A stretch of DNA of 64,000 nucleotides from Nematostella vectensis (lineage: Eukaryota; Cnidaria; Anthozoa; Actiniaria; Edwardsiidae). Made by a program: the position numbers and the translations under genes. This document shows positions 1 through 10,750 of this stretch, one piece after another; position 1 is the first letter of the stretch, and each line of letters opens with the position of its first letter. Under the pieces are notes generated by a model. The model saw only the letters and a list, made by a program, of their open reading frames with translations. It searched no databases and was not told the origin of the DNA. The stretch is from contig NC_064048.1 in the NCBI RefSeq assembly GCF_932526225.1, positions 1,851,340 through 1,915,339 on the forward strand, written 5' to 3'.

Positions 1-2553
1 GCAGGCATTACCACCACAAGTATCTAGTGGGGCAGGCATTACCACCACAAGTATCTAGTAGGGCAGGCATTACCATTACAAGTATCTAGTGGAGCAGGCA
101 TTACCACCACAAGTATCTAGTAGGGCAGGCATTACCATCACAAGTATCTAGTGGGGCAGGCATTACCACCACAAGTATCTAGTGGGGCAGGCATTACCAC
201 CACAAGTATCTAGTGGGGCAGGCATTACCACCACAAGTATCTAGTGGGGCAGATATTACCATCACAAGTATCTAGTGGAGCAGGCATTACCACCACAAGT
301 ATCTAGTAGGGCAGGCATTACCACCACAAGTATCTAGTAGGGCAGGCATTACCATTACAAGTATCTAGTGGGGCAGGCATTACCATTACAAGTATCTAGT
401 GGGGCAGGCATTACCATTACAAGTATCTAGTGGAGCAGGCATTACCACCACAAGTATCTAGTGGAGCAGGCATTACCACCACAAGTATCTAGTGGGGCAG
501 GCATTACCACCACAAGTATCTAGTGGGGCAGGCATTACCATTACAAGTATCTAGTGGAGCAGGCATTACCATTACAAGTATCTAGTGGAGCAGGCATTAC
601 CACCACAAGTATCTAGTGGGGCAGGTATTACCATTACAAGTATCTAGTGGAGCAGGCATTACCACCACAAGTATCTAGTGGGGCAGGCATTACCATTACA
701 AGTATCTAGTGGAGCAGGCATTACCATTACAAGTATCTAGTGGAGCAGGCATTACCACCACAAGTATCTAGTGGAGCAGGCATTACCACCACAAGTATCT
801 AGTGGAGCAGGCATTACCACCACAAGTATCTAGTGGAGCAGGCATTACCATCACAAGTATCTAGTGGAGCAGGCATTACCATTACAAGTATCTAGTGGAG
901 CAGGCATTACCATTACAAGTATCTAGTGGGGCAGGTATTACCATCACAAGTATCTAGTGGGGCAGGCATTACCACCACAAGTATCTAGTGGAGCAGGCAT
1001 TACCACCACAAGTATCTAGTGGGGCAGGCATTACCACCACAAGTATCTAGTGGAGCAGGCATTACCACCACAAGTATCTAGTGGGGCAGGTATTACCACC
1101 ACAAGTATCTAGTGGGGCAGGTATTACCACCACAAGTATCTAGTGGGGCAGGCATTACCATCACAAGTATCTAGTGGGGCAGGCATTACCACCACAAGTA
1201 TCTAGTGGAGCAGGCATTACCACCACAAGTATCTAGTGGGGCAGGCATTACCACCACAAGTATCTAGTAGGGCAGGTATTACCATTACAAGTATCTAGTG
1301 GAGCAGGCATTACCACCACAAGTATCTAGTGGAGCAGGCATTACCATCACAAGTATCTAGTGGAGCAGGCATTACCATTACAAGTATCTAGTGGAGCAGG
1401 CATTACCATTACAAGTATCTAGTGGGGCAGGCATTACCATCACAAGTATCTAGTGGAGCAGGCATTACCACCACAAGTATCTAGTGGAGCAGGCATTACC
1501 ACCACAAGTATCTAGTGGAGCAGGCATTACCACCACAAGTATCTAGTGGAGCAGGCATTACCATCACAAGTATCTAGTGGAGCAGGCATTACCATTACAA
1601 GTATCTAGTGGGGCAGGTATTACCACCACAAGTATCTAGTGGGGCAGGTATTACCACCACAAGTATCTAGTGGGGCAGGCATTACCACCACAAGTATCTA
1701 GTAGGGCAGGTATTACCATTACAAGTATCTAGTGGAGCAGGCATTACCATTACAAGTATCTAGTGGGGCAGGCATTACCATCACAAGTATCTAGTGGGGC
1801 AGGCATTACCACCACAAGTATCTAGTGGAGCAGGCATTACCACCACAAGTATCTAGTGGGGCAGGCATTACCACCACAAGTGTCTAGTGGGGCAGGCATT
1901 ACCACCACAAGTATCTAGTGGGGCAGGCATTACCACCACAAGTATCTAGTGGGGCAGGTATTACCACCACAAGTATCTAGTGGAGCAGGCATTACCACCA
2001 CAAGTATCTAGTGGGGCAGGCATTACCACCACAAGTATCTAGTAGGGCAGGCATTACCACCACAAGTATCTAGTGGGGCAGGCATTACCATCACAAGTAT
2101 CTAGTGGGGCAGGCATTACCACCACAAGTATCTAGTAGGGCAGGTATTACCATTACAAGTATCTAGTGGAGCAGGCATTACCACCACAAGTATCTAGTGG
2201 GGCAGGCATTACCACCACAAGTATCTAGTGGGGCAGGTATTACCACCACAAGTATCTAGTGGGGCAGGCATTACCACCACAAGTATCTAGTGGGGCATGC
2301 ATTACCACCACAAGTATCTAGTGGGGCAGGCATTACCATTACAAGTATCTAGTGGAGCAGGCATTACTTTTAAAAGTATCTAGTGGAGCAGGCATTACCA
2401 TCACAAGTATCTAGGGGGGCAGGCATTACCACCACAAGTATCTAGTGGGGCAGGTATTACCACCACAAGTATCTAGTGGAGCAGGCATTACCATCACAAG
2501 TATCTAGTGGGGCAGGCATTACCACCACAAGTATCTAATGGGGCATGTATTAA
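1..2553. repeat. 31-bp satellite array (about 82 copies)
   Basis: A 31-bp unit (GCAGGCATTACCACCACAAG followed by TATCTAGTGGG) repeats from the first base to about 2553. Variation is confined to a few positions: the triplet after ACC is ACC, ATT or ATC; C/T in GGCATT/GGTATT; G/A near the unit junction. Variant units are interspersed in short similar runs, as expected from unequal exchange. The last copies decay at 2350-2553. Because the next downstream exon belongs to a PPP6C-like gene, the array lies in an upstream intron of that gene, assuming the gene's 5' exons lie left of the window. No open frame or promoter is seen. Confidence 0.97.
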
Positions 2554-2690
2554 CAAATGTTAACCATTAACCATGTTGGGTACAAAATAATGAAATAATA
2601 CTTAACATCATGTTCAGTTATAATCATTATTTCTTCTGTGTAAGAGATGCTATATGCTAATTATTAAAAGAGTGTTATTTTTGTTTTCAG

Positions 2691-5390
2691 ATAAGAACAA
2701 TCGATCGAAACATGGAAATCCCACATAAAGGAGCATTTTGTGGTATCCTTTTTCATCTTATTGATTTTTAGTTTGATGTTAACTATCCGCTATTGAATTT
2801 TGAGACTTCTATATCTATCTTAGCCATTTGCCTATGGATTACACAATGGAAATTGAACTTTCTTTTCATTAATATCACTCATCAAAATTAAAATATGTTG
2901 ATTGATTTTGATTATCTTTGGTTTGTTGCATAGTTTGTGTGAATTCCATCCCAGAGAAAGATACAAAATGTTTTATATTAATATTAAAAATATAATGAGT
3001 TAAGTATATGACTACTTCAATTGACCACAATAACTCAAACCTGGATGTCTTATTTCAGTAAATATACCCTTTCAGAGCTTCAAACGTCTCTCTCTATTAG
3101 ATAGAGAAATAGATGTGTGAGGCCTTGGAACCAGGGTATAGTGATTAAGGTAGCAGGAGCTTCTAGTTACTTATCTGTGTTTGAGTTGGAGGGGATTTAG
3201 AGTTATCTGTGTTTGAGTTGGAGGGGACTTAGAGTTATCCGAGTTTGAGTTGGAGGGGATTTAGAGTTATCTTTGTTTGAGTTGGAGGGGACTTAGAGTT
3301 ATCTGTGTTTGAGTTGGAGGGGACTTAGAGTTATCTGTGTTTGAGTTAGAAGGGACTTAGAGTTATCTGTGTTTGAGTTGGAGGGGATTTAGAGTTATCT
3401 GTGTTTGAGTTGGAGGGGACTTAGAGTTATCTGTGTTTGAGTTGGAGGGGATTTAGAGTTATCTGTGTTTGAGTTGGAGGGGACTTAGAGTTATCTGTGT
3501 TTGAGTTGGAGGGGACTTAGAGTTATCTGTGTTTGAGTTGGAGGGGACTTAGAGTTATCCGAGTTTGAGTTGGAGGGGACTTAGAGTTATCTGTGTTTGA
3601 GTTGGAGGGGATTTAGAGTTATCTGTGTTTGAGTTGGAGGGGATTTAGAGTTATCTGTGTTTGAGTTGGAGGGGACTTAGAGTTATCTGTGTTTGAGTTG
3701 GAGGGGATTTAGAGTTATCTGTGTTTGAGTTGGAGGGGACTTAGAGTTATCTGTGTTTGAGTTGGAGGGGACTTAGAGTTATCCGGGTTTGAGTTGTAGG
3801 GGAATTATAGTTATCCGAGTTTGAGTTGGAGGGGACTTAGAGTTATCCGAGTTTGAGTTGGAGGGGACTTAGAGTTATCCGAGTTTGAGTTGGAGGGGAC
3901 TTAGAGTTATCCGAGTTTGAGTTGGAGGGGACTTAGAGTTATCCGAGTTTGAGTTGGAGGGGACTTAGAGTTATCCGAGTTTGAGTTGGAGGGGACTTAG
4001 AGTTATCCGAGTTTGAGTTGGAGGGGACTTAGAGTTATCTGTGTTTGAGTTGGAGGGGACTTAGAGTTATCTGTGTTTGAGTTGGAGGGGACTTAGAGTT
4101 ATCTGTGTTTGAGTTGGAGGGGATTTAGAGTTATTCGAGTTTGAGTTGGAGGGGACTTAGAGTTATCTGTGTTTGAGTTGGAGGGGACTTAGAGTTATCT
4201 GTGTTTGAGTTGGAGGGGACTTAGAGTTATCTGTGTTTGAGATGGAGGGGACTTAGAGTTATCTGTGTTTGAGTCATCGGCCATGTAACTGTACCTCTAC
4301 CCCACTGTGAAATTCTCTTCATCTATTTCTAATTCACCATGTAGAAGCCCTTGACTCTCTGAACAGATCTTGTGTGGTCTGACCCAGAAGAAGTGGACAC
4401 CTGGGCAATAAGTCCCAGAGGGGCTGGGTGGCTATTTGGGCCCAAGGTTACACAAGAGGTGAGGTACCCTAGTCACTCCAGCCGCATACACAGGGGGTGC
4501 TGGCGTGCACAGGGTGCGGGGGTGCACAGAGTGCGGGGGATGCACAGGGTGCAGGGGTGCACAAGGTGTGGGGGGTGCACAGGGTGTGGGTGCACCCCTC
4601 CCCTTCTTGGCCACCAAAAAGTGGGTGTTTCTTGTTTAAGGACTGCTAAAAATGATCGTTTTTCCACATGATAACTATGAATGCACGCCCCCTTCTAAAG
4701 CAATTCCTGGGTCGTACGTGCCTGAACTCAGTGCCCAAGGTTTGATTCAGAAATATGCCTTGCTTTGGTTTACTCACTGTCATCACTCAATGCTCAAGGT
4801 TTACATAAATGCCTTGCTTTGTTTTGCTAGATTTTGCCTATAGCATAAAACACAAAAAGTTCCTATTGTATTGTAGAATAAATCATTGATGACTATAGAT
4901 CACAATGATGTTTTGCTTCAGAATAAAACAAGTCATGATTACATGGCTCTAAAGGTGGGGGAGGGGCGATGCCAGCGGTGCCTCCTTTATCTTTAGACAG
5001 AATTTCAAGTAAAAAATAAAGCTTAAACTAATTAATACATTCGCATTTTATACATTAGCCACTGCCACTAACCGCGTTCTTCCCTTCTCGCGAAATACTG
5101 CGTATGCTCCTATTACAATATCGCTTTTATTTTGATTTCAGTTTGTCCACATCAACAATCTAAAGCTGATCTGCCGCGCCCATCAACTCGTCCACGAAGG
5201 TTATAAATACATGTTTGACGAAAAACTAGTTACCGTCTGGTCCGCGCCTAACTACTGCTACCGCTGCGGCAACATCGCCTCCATACTGGCCTTCTCTGAT
5301 GCCGACAACCGCGAACCCAAGCTATTCCAGGCAGTACCAGACTACGAAAGGGTGATACCACCCCGAACAACGACACCCTACTTCCTCTAG
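2691..5390 (+). CDS. PPP6C: Serine/threonine protein phosphatase 6 catalytic subunit, 3' exons (partial)
   Basis: Three exons encode the last 130 residues of a PP6-type catalytic subunit (usual length about 305). Exon 2691-2742 follows TTTTCAG and encodes [17 protein letters not shown] plus one base. Exon 4367-4458 follows AACAG, starts in matching phase and encodes [19 protein letters not shown] and onward to KVTQE; the donor is GAG|GTGAGG. Exon 5142-5390 follows TTTCAG and encodes 82 residues from FVHINNL to the stop. Visible family marks are the metal-binding His in [16 protein letters not shown], and the C-terminus [10 protein letters not shown], which separates PP6 from PP2A/PP4 (these end in DYFL or similar). 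The known role is the catalytic subunit of the PP6 holoenzyme, dephosphorylating Ser/Thr in mitotic and stress pathways. The 5' exons lie left of the window. Nothing looks broken, so this is probably a live host gene, with satellites in its introns. Confidence 0.95.
2743..3167 (+). other. PPP6C intron, unique part
   Basis: AT-rich intronic sequence begins with the donor G|GTATCC at 2743. I see no second gene or element in it before the 32-bp satellite starts. Confidence 0.7.
3168..4274. repeat. 32-bp satellite array inside a PPP6C intron (about 34 copies)
   Basis: The unit reads TTATCTGTGTTTGAGTTGGA then GGGGACTTAGAG (32 bp). Two main variants alternate in blocks: TTATCTGTG and TTATCCGAG, with GGGACTT or GGGATTT. 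A run of about nine CCGAG-type units sits at 3800-4040. The array lies wholly between the exons ending at 2742 and starting at 4367, so it is spliced out. It is unrelated in sequence to the 31-bp array upstream. Confidence 0.96.
4495..4592. repeat. Short GTGCACAGGGTGCGGG-type repeat in PPP6C intron
   Basis: About six imperfect copies of a 16-18 bp G-rich unit (GTGCACAGGGTGCGGG). The rest of the intron to 5141 shows no other feature. The open frames reading through it have no support beyond the real exon at 4367-4458. Confidence 0.8.
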
Positions 5391-6159
5391 TAGAGTGCGC
5401 AGGAATTAGAGACAGTTTTAGTAGATTTTGATGTATTGCTAATGCTGACTTAAGCAAGGGTGGGGCCAGTGGCGCGTTCTAGGGATAGGATATGACCAGT
5501 ATCCGGGGCTTTAAGATACGAAGACGGCAACGAGGACAGCCGTCTTAGCCGTCGCTGTTGTCCCATGGATAACTCTTCTTCTTCGGCAATAGTACACCGA
5601 GGAAGAAAAGAAAAGGATGGGGAGGGGTGGGGGGGGGGGGAGGGAGAAGGGGTGGGGGGAGGGGGAGGGAGAGGGGCTTCATAGCATTGTCACTTATAAA
5701 ACATAATTTTCTCTATGATACGTTTGTTTACATCTCCACGTTCTCCAAGTTCACATCTCCACAACTGAGATGAATATCTGATCTGCATATGGTTTCATAG
5801 CCTAGGAAACCACGCGTCACGCAGGTCGGATCAAGGGACTTTAACTGATAAGAATTAATTTTTGACCTTTTGTTAATTTCACATATGAACGCATATTTAC
5901 GCCGTGCTGATGTAAATAATAAAAAAATTTCTGCCAAGCAGTGCTACATGCTTTATTATTGTAAATGTATAGACATTAAACAAATAGATAAAAAATCGAA
6001 ACGTTGTACTGTACTCGAAGGAATTTTTTGTCGGGAAGGGGGCCCAGCTTTCCATTATTTATGAATTCCTAAACTTCTCCAGCCCGATGCCTCTTTATTG
6101 ATCAAAGCCCCTAGCCAATCAGGAGTCTCGCCTCTGGAAGAAAGCGCGCATTGTGAGCC
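5391..6159. other. PPP6C 3' flank with a G-rich tract
   Basis: The presumed 3' UTR and flank follow the PPP6C stop. A purine-rich G-run tract lies at about 5618-5680 (many runs of four or more G on the + strand). An AATAAA-like signal occurs at about 5917-5925 (AATAATAAAAAAATT). No further gene is seen; short open frames here lack similarity to anything I recognise. Confidence 0.5.
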
Positions 6160-7135
6160 TGAACGACCACAATTCTCAGTTCCCAAGGTGGTCGCTTACC
6201 AGAGCAAGCTCTCGTAAAAAAACAGCTCCGTTAACGACCACAATTCTCAGTTCCCAAGGTGGTCGCTTACCAGAGCAAGCTCTCGTAAAAGACCAGCTCC
6301 GTTAACGACCACAATTCTCAGTTCCCAAGGTGGTCGCTTACCAGAGCAAGCTAGGCTATCGTAAAAGACCAGCTCCGTTAACGACCACAATTCTCAGTTC
6401 CCAAGGTGGTTGCTTACCAGAGCAAGCTCTCGTAAAAGACCAGCTCCGTTAACGACCACAATTCTTAGTTCCCAAGGTGGTCGCTTACCAGAGCAACCTC
6501 TCGTAAAAGACCAGCTCCGTTAACGACCACAATTCTCAGTTCCCAAGGTGGTCGCTTATGAGAGCAAGCTCTCGTAAAAGACCAGCTCCGTTAACGACCA
6601 CAATTCTCAGTTCCCAAGGTGGTCGCTTATGAGAGCAAGCTCTCGTAAAAGACCAGCTCCGTTAACGAGCACAATTCTCAGTTCCCAAGGTGGTCGCTTA
6701 CCAGAGCTAGCTCTTGTAAAAGACAAGCTCCGTTAACGACCACAATTCTCAGTTCCCAAGGTGGTCGCTTATGAGAGCAAGCTCTCGTAAAAGACCAGCT
6801 CCGTTAACGACCATAATTCTCAGTTCCCAAGGTGGTCGCTTATGAGAGCAACCTCTCGTAAAAGACCAGCTCCGTTAACGACCACAATTCTTAGTTCCCA
6901 AGGTGGTCGCTTACCAGAGCAAGCTCTCGTAAAAGACCAGCTCCGTTAACGACCACAATTCTCAGTTCCCAAGGTGGTCGCTTACCAGAGCAAGCTCTCG
7001 TAAAAGACCAGCTCCGTTAACGACCACAATTCTCAGTTCCCAAGGTGGTCGCTTATGAGAGCAAGCTCTCGTAAAAGACCAGCTCCGTTAACGACCACAA
7101 TTCTCAGTTCCCAAGGTGGTCGCTTACGAGAGCTT
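6160..7135. repeat. 71-bp satellite with two potential hairpins per unit
   Basis: About 13-14 copies of a 71-bp unit. Each contains CGACCAC, 17 nt, then GTGGTCG (a perfect 7-bp inverted repeat). Many copies also contain GAGAGC-AA-GCTCTC, and all carry the palindrome GTTAAC. One copy near 6350 has a 5-bp insertion. Copies differ at the ACC/ATG position before AGAGC, so the second hairpin is longer in some (TATGAGAGCAAGCTCTCG) than in others (ACCAGAGCAAGCTCTCG). No coding frame is seen. Confidence 0.93.
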
Positions 7136-7796
7136 CAACTATAGCTACGCCTTTTTCTTGCTGTTATTTTGCCGCTAATATCCGAAACGTGCGCGAGTTT
7201 GCAAGCCCAAAGGTCACAAGCTTTTTTAGTGTAAGTCGCCAAAACTGACTCAAAGATTCCTAGAAACAAATCCATAACAATTTCTACTCAGATTGCTCAA
7301 ATTTCCTGTTGGATTAAACTGTTCCCTTGAAGGTCATCGTACAGTATATCACCTGAGGGCATCATCATCATCATCATCATGTCCTGGGGGGTCATTTGTT
7401 GTGTTTTATACCTCTATAATGACACACACAAAGGCTACAAGATCGGTAAAATCCCTTGCAACATTAAAAAGATCTGAAGCCTGTGTATTGACCATTCTTA
7501 GTAAATCATTAGTTATTACAGGTAACCCAAGCTCACTGTGTAAATAAGAGAGTGAAATGTATGTACAAGGGGAAATAGAACAACGTAACTCTCGAAATAC
7601 CGGCCCAAATGGCTTAAAACTTCACCCAGACCTGACTCCTCTGTCAGGTCAAAATATTTTTGAGAGTTTTACGACTTTATTTCGTAGTAAAGCTTATTTC
7701 AAGCCCATACGTTTACTGTAAACCATGACACACACAACTAAACGTGAACCATTATAATTTATTCATACACACAGTAAGCTTGGGGTACCTTTGTAG
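7136..7796. other. 3' flank of duplicated ZNF unit A
   Basis: This non-coding flank is shared with units B, C and D: TTTTGCCGC and GCGCGAGTTTGCA at the distal edge, an (ATC)n tract at 7361-7380, TATACCTCTATAATGACACA, and ACCATTCTTAGTAAATCATTAG, which looks like the eroded remains of a zinc finger. Similar text is found at about 25640-25790 and 32850-33030. It defines the 3' edge of the duplicated unit. Confidence 0.75.
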
Positions 7797-9086
7797 TTAT
7801 GCATGTGTTTTTACATGTGTTTTCAAGGATCCAGATCGGGTAAAGCACTTGCCACACTCATCACATTTGTATGGTTTCTGTCCTGAGTGAATCATTAGGT
7901 GCGTCTTCAGGTACCTATGTCTGGAAAAGCACTTGCCACATTCATAACATTTGTATGGTTTCCTTCCTGAGTGAATCATCAGGTGTGTCTTCAGGTTTGA
8001 TTTTACGGTAAAGCACTTGCCACATTCATCACATTTGTATGGTTTCTGTCCTGAGTGAATCATTAGGTGCGTCTTCAAGGTCCCAGATTGGTTAAAGCAC
8101 TTGCCACATTCATCACATTTGTATGGTTTCTGTCCTGAGTGAATCCTTAGGTGTGACTTCAGTCCTGCATGTCGGGTAAAGCCCTTATCACACACATCAC
8201 ATTTGTATGGTTTTTGTCCTGAGTGCATTATTAGGTGTGCCTTCAGGTGTGTTTTTAAGTTTCCAAATTGGTTAAAGCACTTGCCACATTCATCACATTT
8301 GTATGGTTTATGTCCTGAGTGAATCAGTACGTGTTTCCTCAAGCTTCCAGCTTCAGAAAAGCACTTGTCACATTCATCACATTTGTATGGTTTCTGTCCT
8401 GTGTGAATCCTTAGGTGTGAATTCAGGGCTCCAGAATGGGTAAAGCACTTGCCACATTCATGACATTTGTATGGTTTCTGTCCTGAGTGAATCCTTAGAT
8501 GTGTTGTCAGGACTCCTGATTGTCTAAAGCACTTGCCACATTCATCACATTTGTATGGTTTCTGTCCTGAGTGAATCCTTAGGTGTGAATTCAGGGCTCC
8601 AGAATGGGTAAAGCACTTGCCACATTCATGACATTCGTATGGTTTCTGTCCTGTGTGTATCCTTAGATGTGTTTTCAGGGCTCCAGAATAGGTAAAGCAC
8701 TTGCCACATACATCACATTTGTATGGATTCTGTTCTGAGTGAGTCCTTAGGTGTCTCTTCAGGGAACTTGATAGGTTATAGCACTTGCCACATTCATTAC
8801 ACTTGTATGGATTTTGTCCCGAGTGAATAATGGCGTGTGCCCTAAGGTATGCACGCCGGGTAAAGCACTTACCGCATTCATCACATTTGTATGCTTTCTC
8901 AGATAAATTCAGTGCTTTTGATACTTCCTCTGCAATCTTTTTCAAATCAAATAGTTTTGGTTCAACTTTCATTTCATGCTTGCAGATGAAATCTTGGCTT
9001 TGATTCAAAGGTTGCTTTAAATGTTTCTTCTCTGGCATTATTTTCCCTCGACTCTTATCTCCCATTTTATCTCCCAAAATCACTTC
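7797..9086 (-). CDS. C2H2 zinc-finger protein ZNF1 (13 fingers), main exon
   Basis: The exon after an acceptor (GGAACAG at 9087) encodes a leader of about 60 residues and 13 C2H2 fingers of the form [10 protein letters not shown]-x9-H-x3-H-SGQKP with TGEKP-type linkers, ending THA at the stop. The first internal ATG is at 9065 (MGDKSRGKIM). Spliced in phase to the exon at 10724-10750 the start would be MADESLGEK|EVILGDK. The leader contains MKVEP, a SUMO-type psi-K-x-E match. Finger 8 has a four-residue insertion (KTHLKAHLIMH), which should distort it. Known family role: sequence-specific nucleic-acid binding in the nucleus; the target is unknown. Fingers 9-12 are nearly identical to ZNF4 fingers 6-9. 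The frame is intact and the gene looks functional. Confidence 0.9.
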   Translation of the reverse strand, partial: EVILGDKMGDKSRGKIMPEKKHLKQPLNQSQDFICKHEMKVEPKLFDLKKIAEEVSKALNLSEKAYKCDECGKCFTRRAYLRAHAIIHSGQNPYKCNECGKCYNLSSSLKRHLRTHSEQNPYKCDVCGKCFTYSGALKTHLRIHTGQKPYECHECGKCFTHSGALNSHLRIHSGQKPYKCDECGKCFRQSGVLTTHLRIHSGQKPYKCHECGKCFTHSGALNSHLRIHTGQKPYKCDECDKCFSEAGSLRKHVLIHSGHKPYKCDECGKCFNQFGNLKTHLKAHLIMHSGQKPYKCDVCDKGFTRHAGLKSHLRIHSGQKPYKCDECGKCFNQSGTLKTHLMIHSGQKPYKCDECGKCFTVKSNLKTHLMIHSGRKPYKCYECGKCFSRHRYLKTHLMIHSGQKPYKCDECGKCFTRSGSLKTHVKTHA

Positions 9087-9214
9087 CTGTTCCAGAAAAA
9101 AAGATAAAAACATTTTTTAAATTGTTTTTTTTTCACAACTGAGTACTGATAAAACTCAAGTAGCACAAAATTATATTAATTAGCAAACAAAAAATAGGAA
9201 ACATTGCAGGCCTG

Positions 9215-9319
9215 GTTTTAAACACCTCAGAGTTTACAGGGGTAGTCAGTTTGTACAACACATAACCATGCTACATGTACATCACAGAGTACACCTGTAA
9301 ACTCTGAGGTGTTTAAAAC
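9215..9319. repeat. Perfect 26-bp inverted repeat in ZNF1 intron
   Basis: The arms are 9215-9240 and 9294-9319 (GTTTTAAACACCTCAGAG and its complement), separated by 53 bp. On RNA this would make a 26-bp stem. Units B (15177-15202) and C (about 27730) retain a recognisable left arm but not the perfect right arm. The rest of the intron, 9320-10317, is duplicated at about 27780-28700 and holds no gene. Confidence 0.85.
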
Positions 9320-10317
9320 AAAATTCATTTCAATAACAACCCATGTCATAAAAAGATACCCTTTACTCCAATCCTCCAGGTTTATTCCCATGACCTCAAG
9401 ACACAATGCCCATTTCTTTGTGGATTCTGGAATCCATGACAAATCTTGGCGCCATTACTGGTTGAAAAAGCATGTTTTGGGATATCTATAGATATCTTAC
9501 GGTCAGAGCCCAAAAGAAAAAAATATATATTATTATAAATCCATCTTTGCTTGCAAAAATCCAAAAGCAAAACATTCAATTATTCCCCAATATACTCAAT
9601 TATGTCCTAGGGCACTCTTCCACTATCCTTATAAGATGTATTTTTTTATGACAAAATACAAGCAACCATCAACTAAGGCACAACCACGAGAGATGAGAGA
9701 TCAGATGGCAAAGCACTGTTGGGTGTTTCACTTTGGCACGCTGTAGAAACTTAAAATTAGGGGGGATGAGTATAGGTTTGTGGTCTCTTTTTTGTAGATA
9801 TTGCTAAAAAATACCCTCGGGTCAATGGGTTAAACAAGCAAAATATTTGAACCAGAATGGACCACAAATTGAACAATTATGTCGAGTCCCTTGATGAGAT
9901 CTAGATACCAGAAAAAATACTAGATAATCTGGAAAAAAGACATGGGGTTCATGTGGGGGTTTAGAGTACTTTCGAACAAGAATCTGTTCTGAGGGGGTGG
10001 GGAAATTGACTCTAGGACTTCCCCCCATCCTGGGGATTTGGGGACTAGTGAATATTGTCATAAATTTACTTTGCAAAAGTCATGTCAGTTTCTGGTTTGA
10101 GACTCTTTACCTTCTGAAGCAATAAATATTATGTATTAGTGTGTGGCAAGCAGCATGGCGAAAAATGTGTGAAAACGGATATGAATGATAACTAACGCCA
10201 ATGATGAAGATAATTATTTATATTCTTTCTTTTAGTAACTGTTATCTTCATAGTTTGTGTGTGTGTTAGTATCCGTAGGATAAACATCTGCCGAAAGCAG
10301 ATGCATATCATTATTTA

Positions 10318-10501
10318 CAGCCAAATTCGTTGTTGTGCGACCACGACGAATCCAAAATCCTTGTCTCGTTTGGGAATAGCGCGTAGTCAGACAATAGCTT
10401 TGGGGTGGTTTGTCTGGTTTTTATTGTTTGGTTTGATTGACTATGCGCTATTCCCAAACGAAGAAAGATTCTGGGAGGTCGCGTAACAACGATTTTGGCT
10501 A
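10318..10501. mobile_element. 184-bp foldback MITE with TA target duplication
   Basis: Imperfect terminal inverted repeats of about 70 bp start CAGCCAAATTCGTTGTTG on the left and end CAACGATTTTGGCTA on the right. The core IR contains GTTTGGGAATAGCGC. The element is flanked by TA dinucleotides (10316-10317 and 10502-10503). The homologous places in units B (about 17470) and C (about 29095) read straight through without it, so it inserted into unit A after the duplication. The TA duplication and small size fit a Tc1/mariner-type MITE (inference). Confidence 0.8.
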
Positions 10502-10723
10502 TAATGGCTATTCGCAAAGGCTGGGCAAACTAACAAAAAGAAACTCGAGGCACACTTGGAAAAAATCGAGCGAACTAACCTCAGAGGAGATATTGTAAAA
10601 AACAAGAGCAGCTCCATAAATACATAACAACAGAGGATAACACAAGCACAGAGATAACGTAATCACAGACAAATACTATCCCAGAATCAGTAAAAATAGT
10701 AAAAGGTAGTAGATTATACCAAC

Positions 10724-10750
10724 CTTCTCACCAAGCGACTCGTCCGCCAT
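10724..10750 (-). CDS. Predicted 5' coding exon of ZNF1 (MADESLGEK)
   Basis: On the - strand, AAAATGGCGGACGAG encodes MADESLGEK and stops at AAG|GTTGGT, a usable donor. Phase 0 here joins in frame to the ZNF1 main exon at 9086. Equivalent exons exist at 17703-17729, 29315-29341 and 36485-36511, each the same side of and a similar distance from a ZNF exon. The sequence around the ATG also matches a YY1-type ATGGCGG start-site motif. Sequence upstream on the - strand (to about 10940, ESQPLRRREVSTGVPSDIL) is open and conserved in all units, so translation may start further 5'; in unit A that longer frame is shifted before the ATG. Confidence 0.55.

Noticed and set aside
1-2553. Regular 31-bp array resembling a CRISPR at first glance
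   Set aside because: There are no unique spacers; the whole 31-bp unit repeats directly, the context is an intron of a eukaryotic gene, and no cas genes exist.
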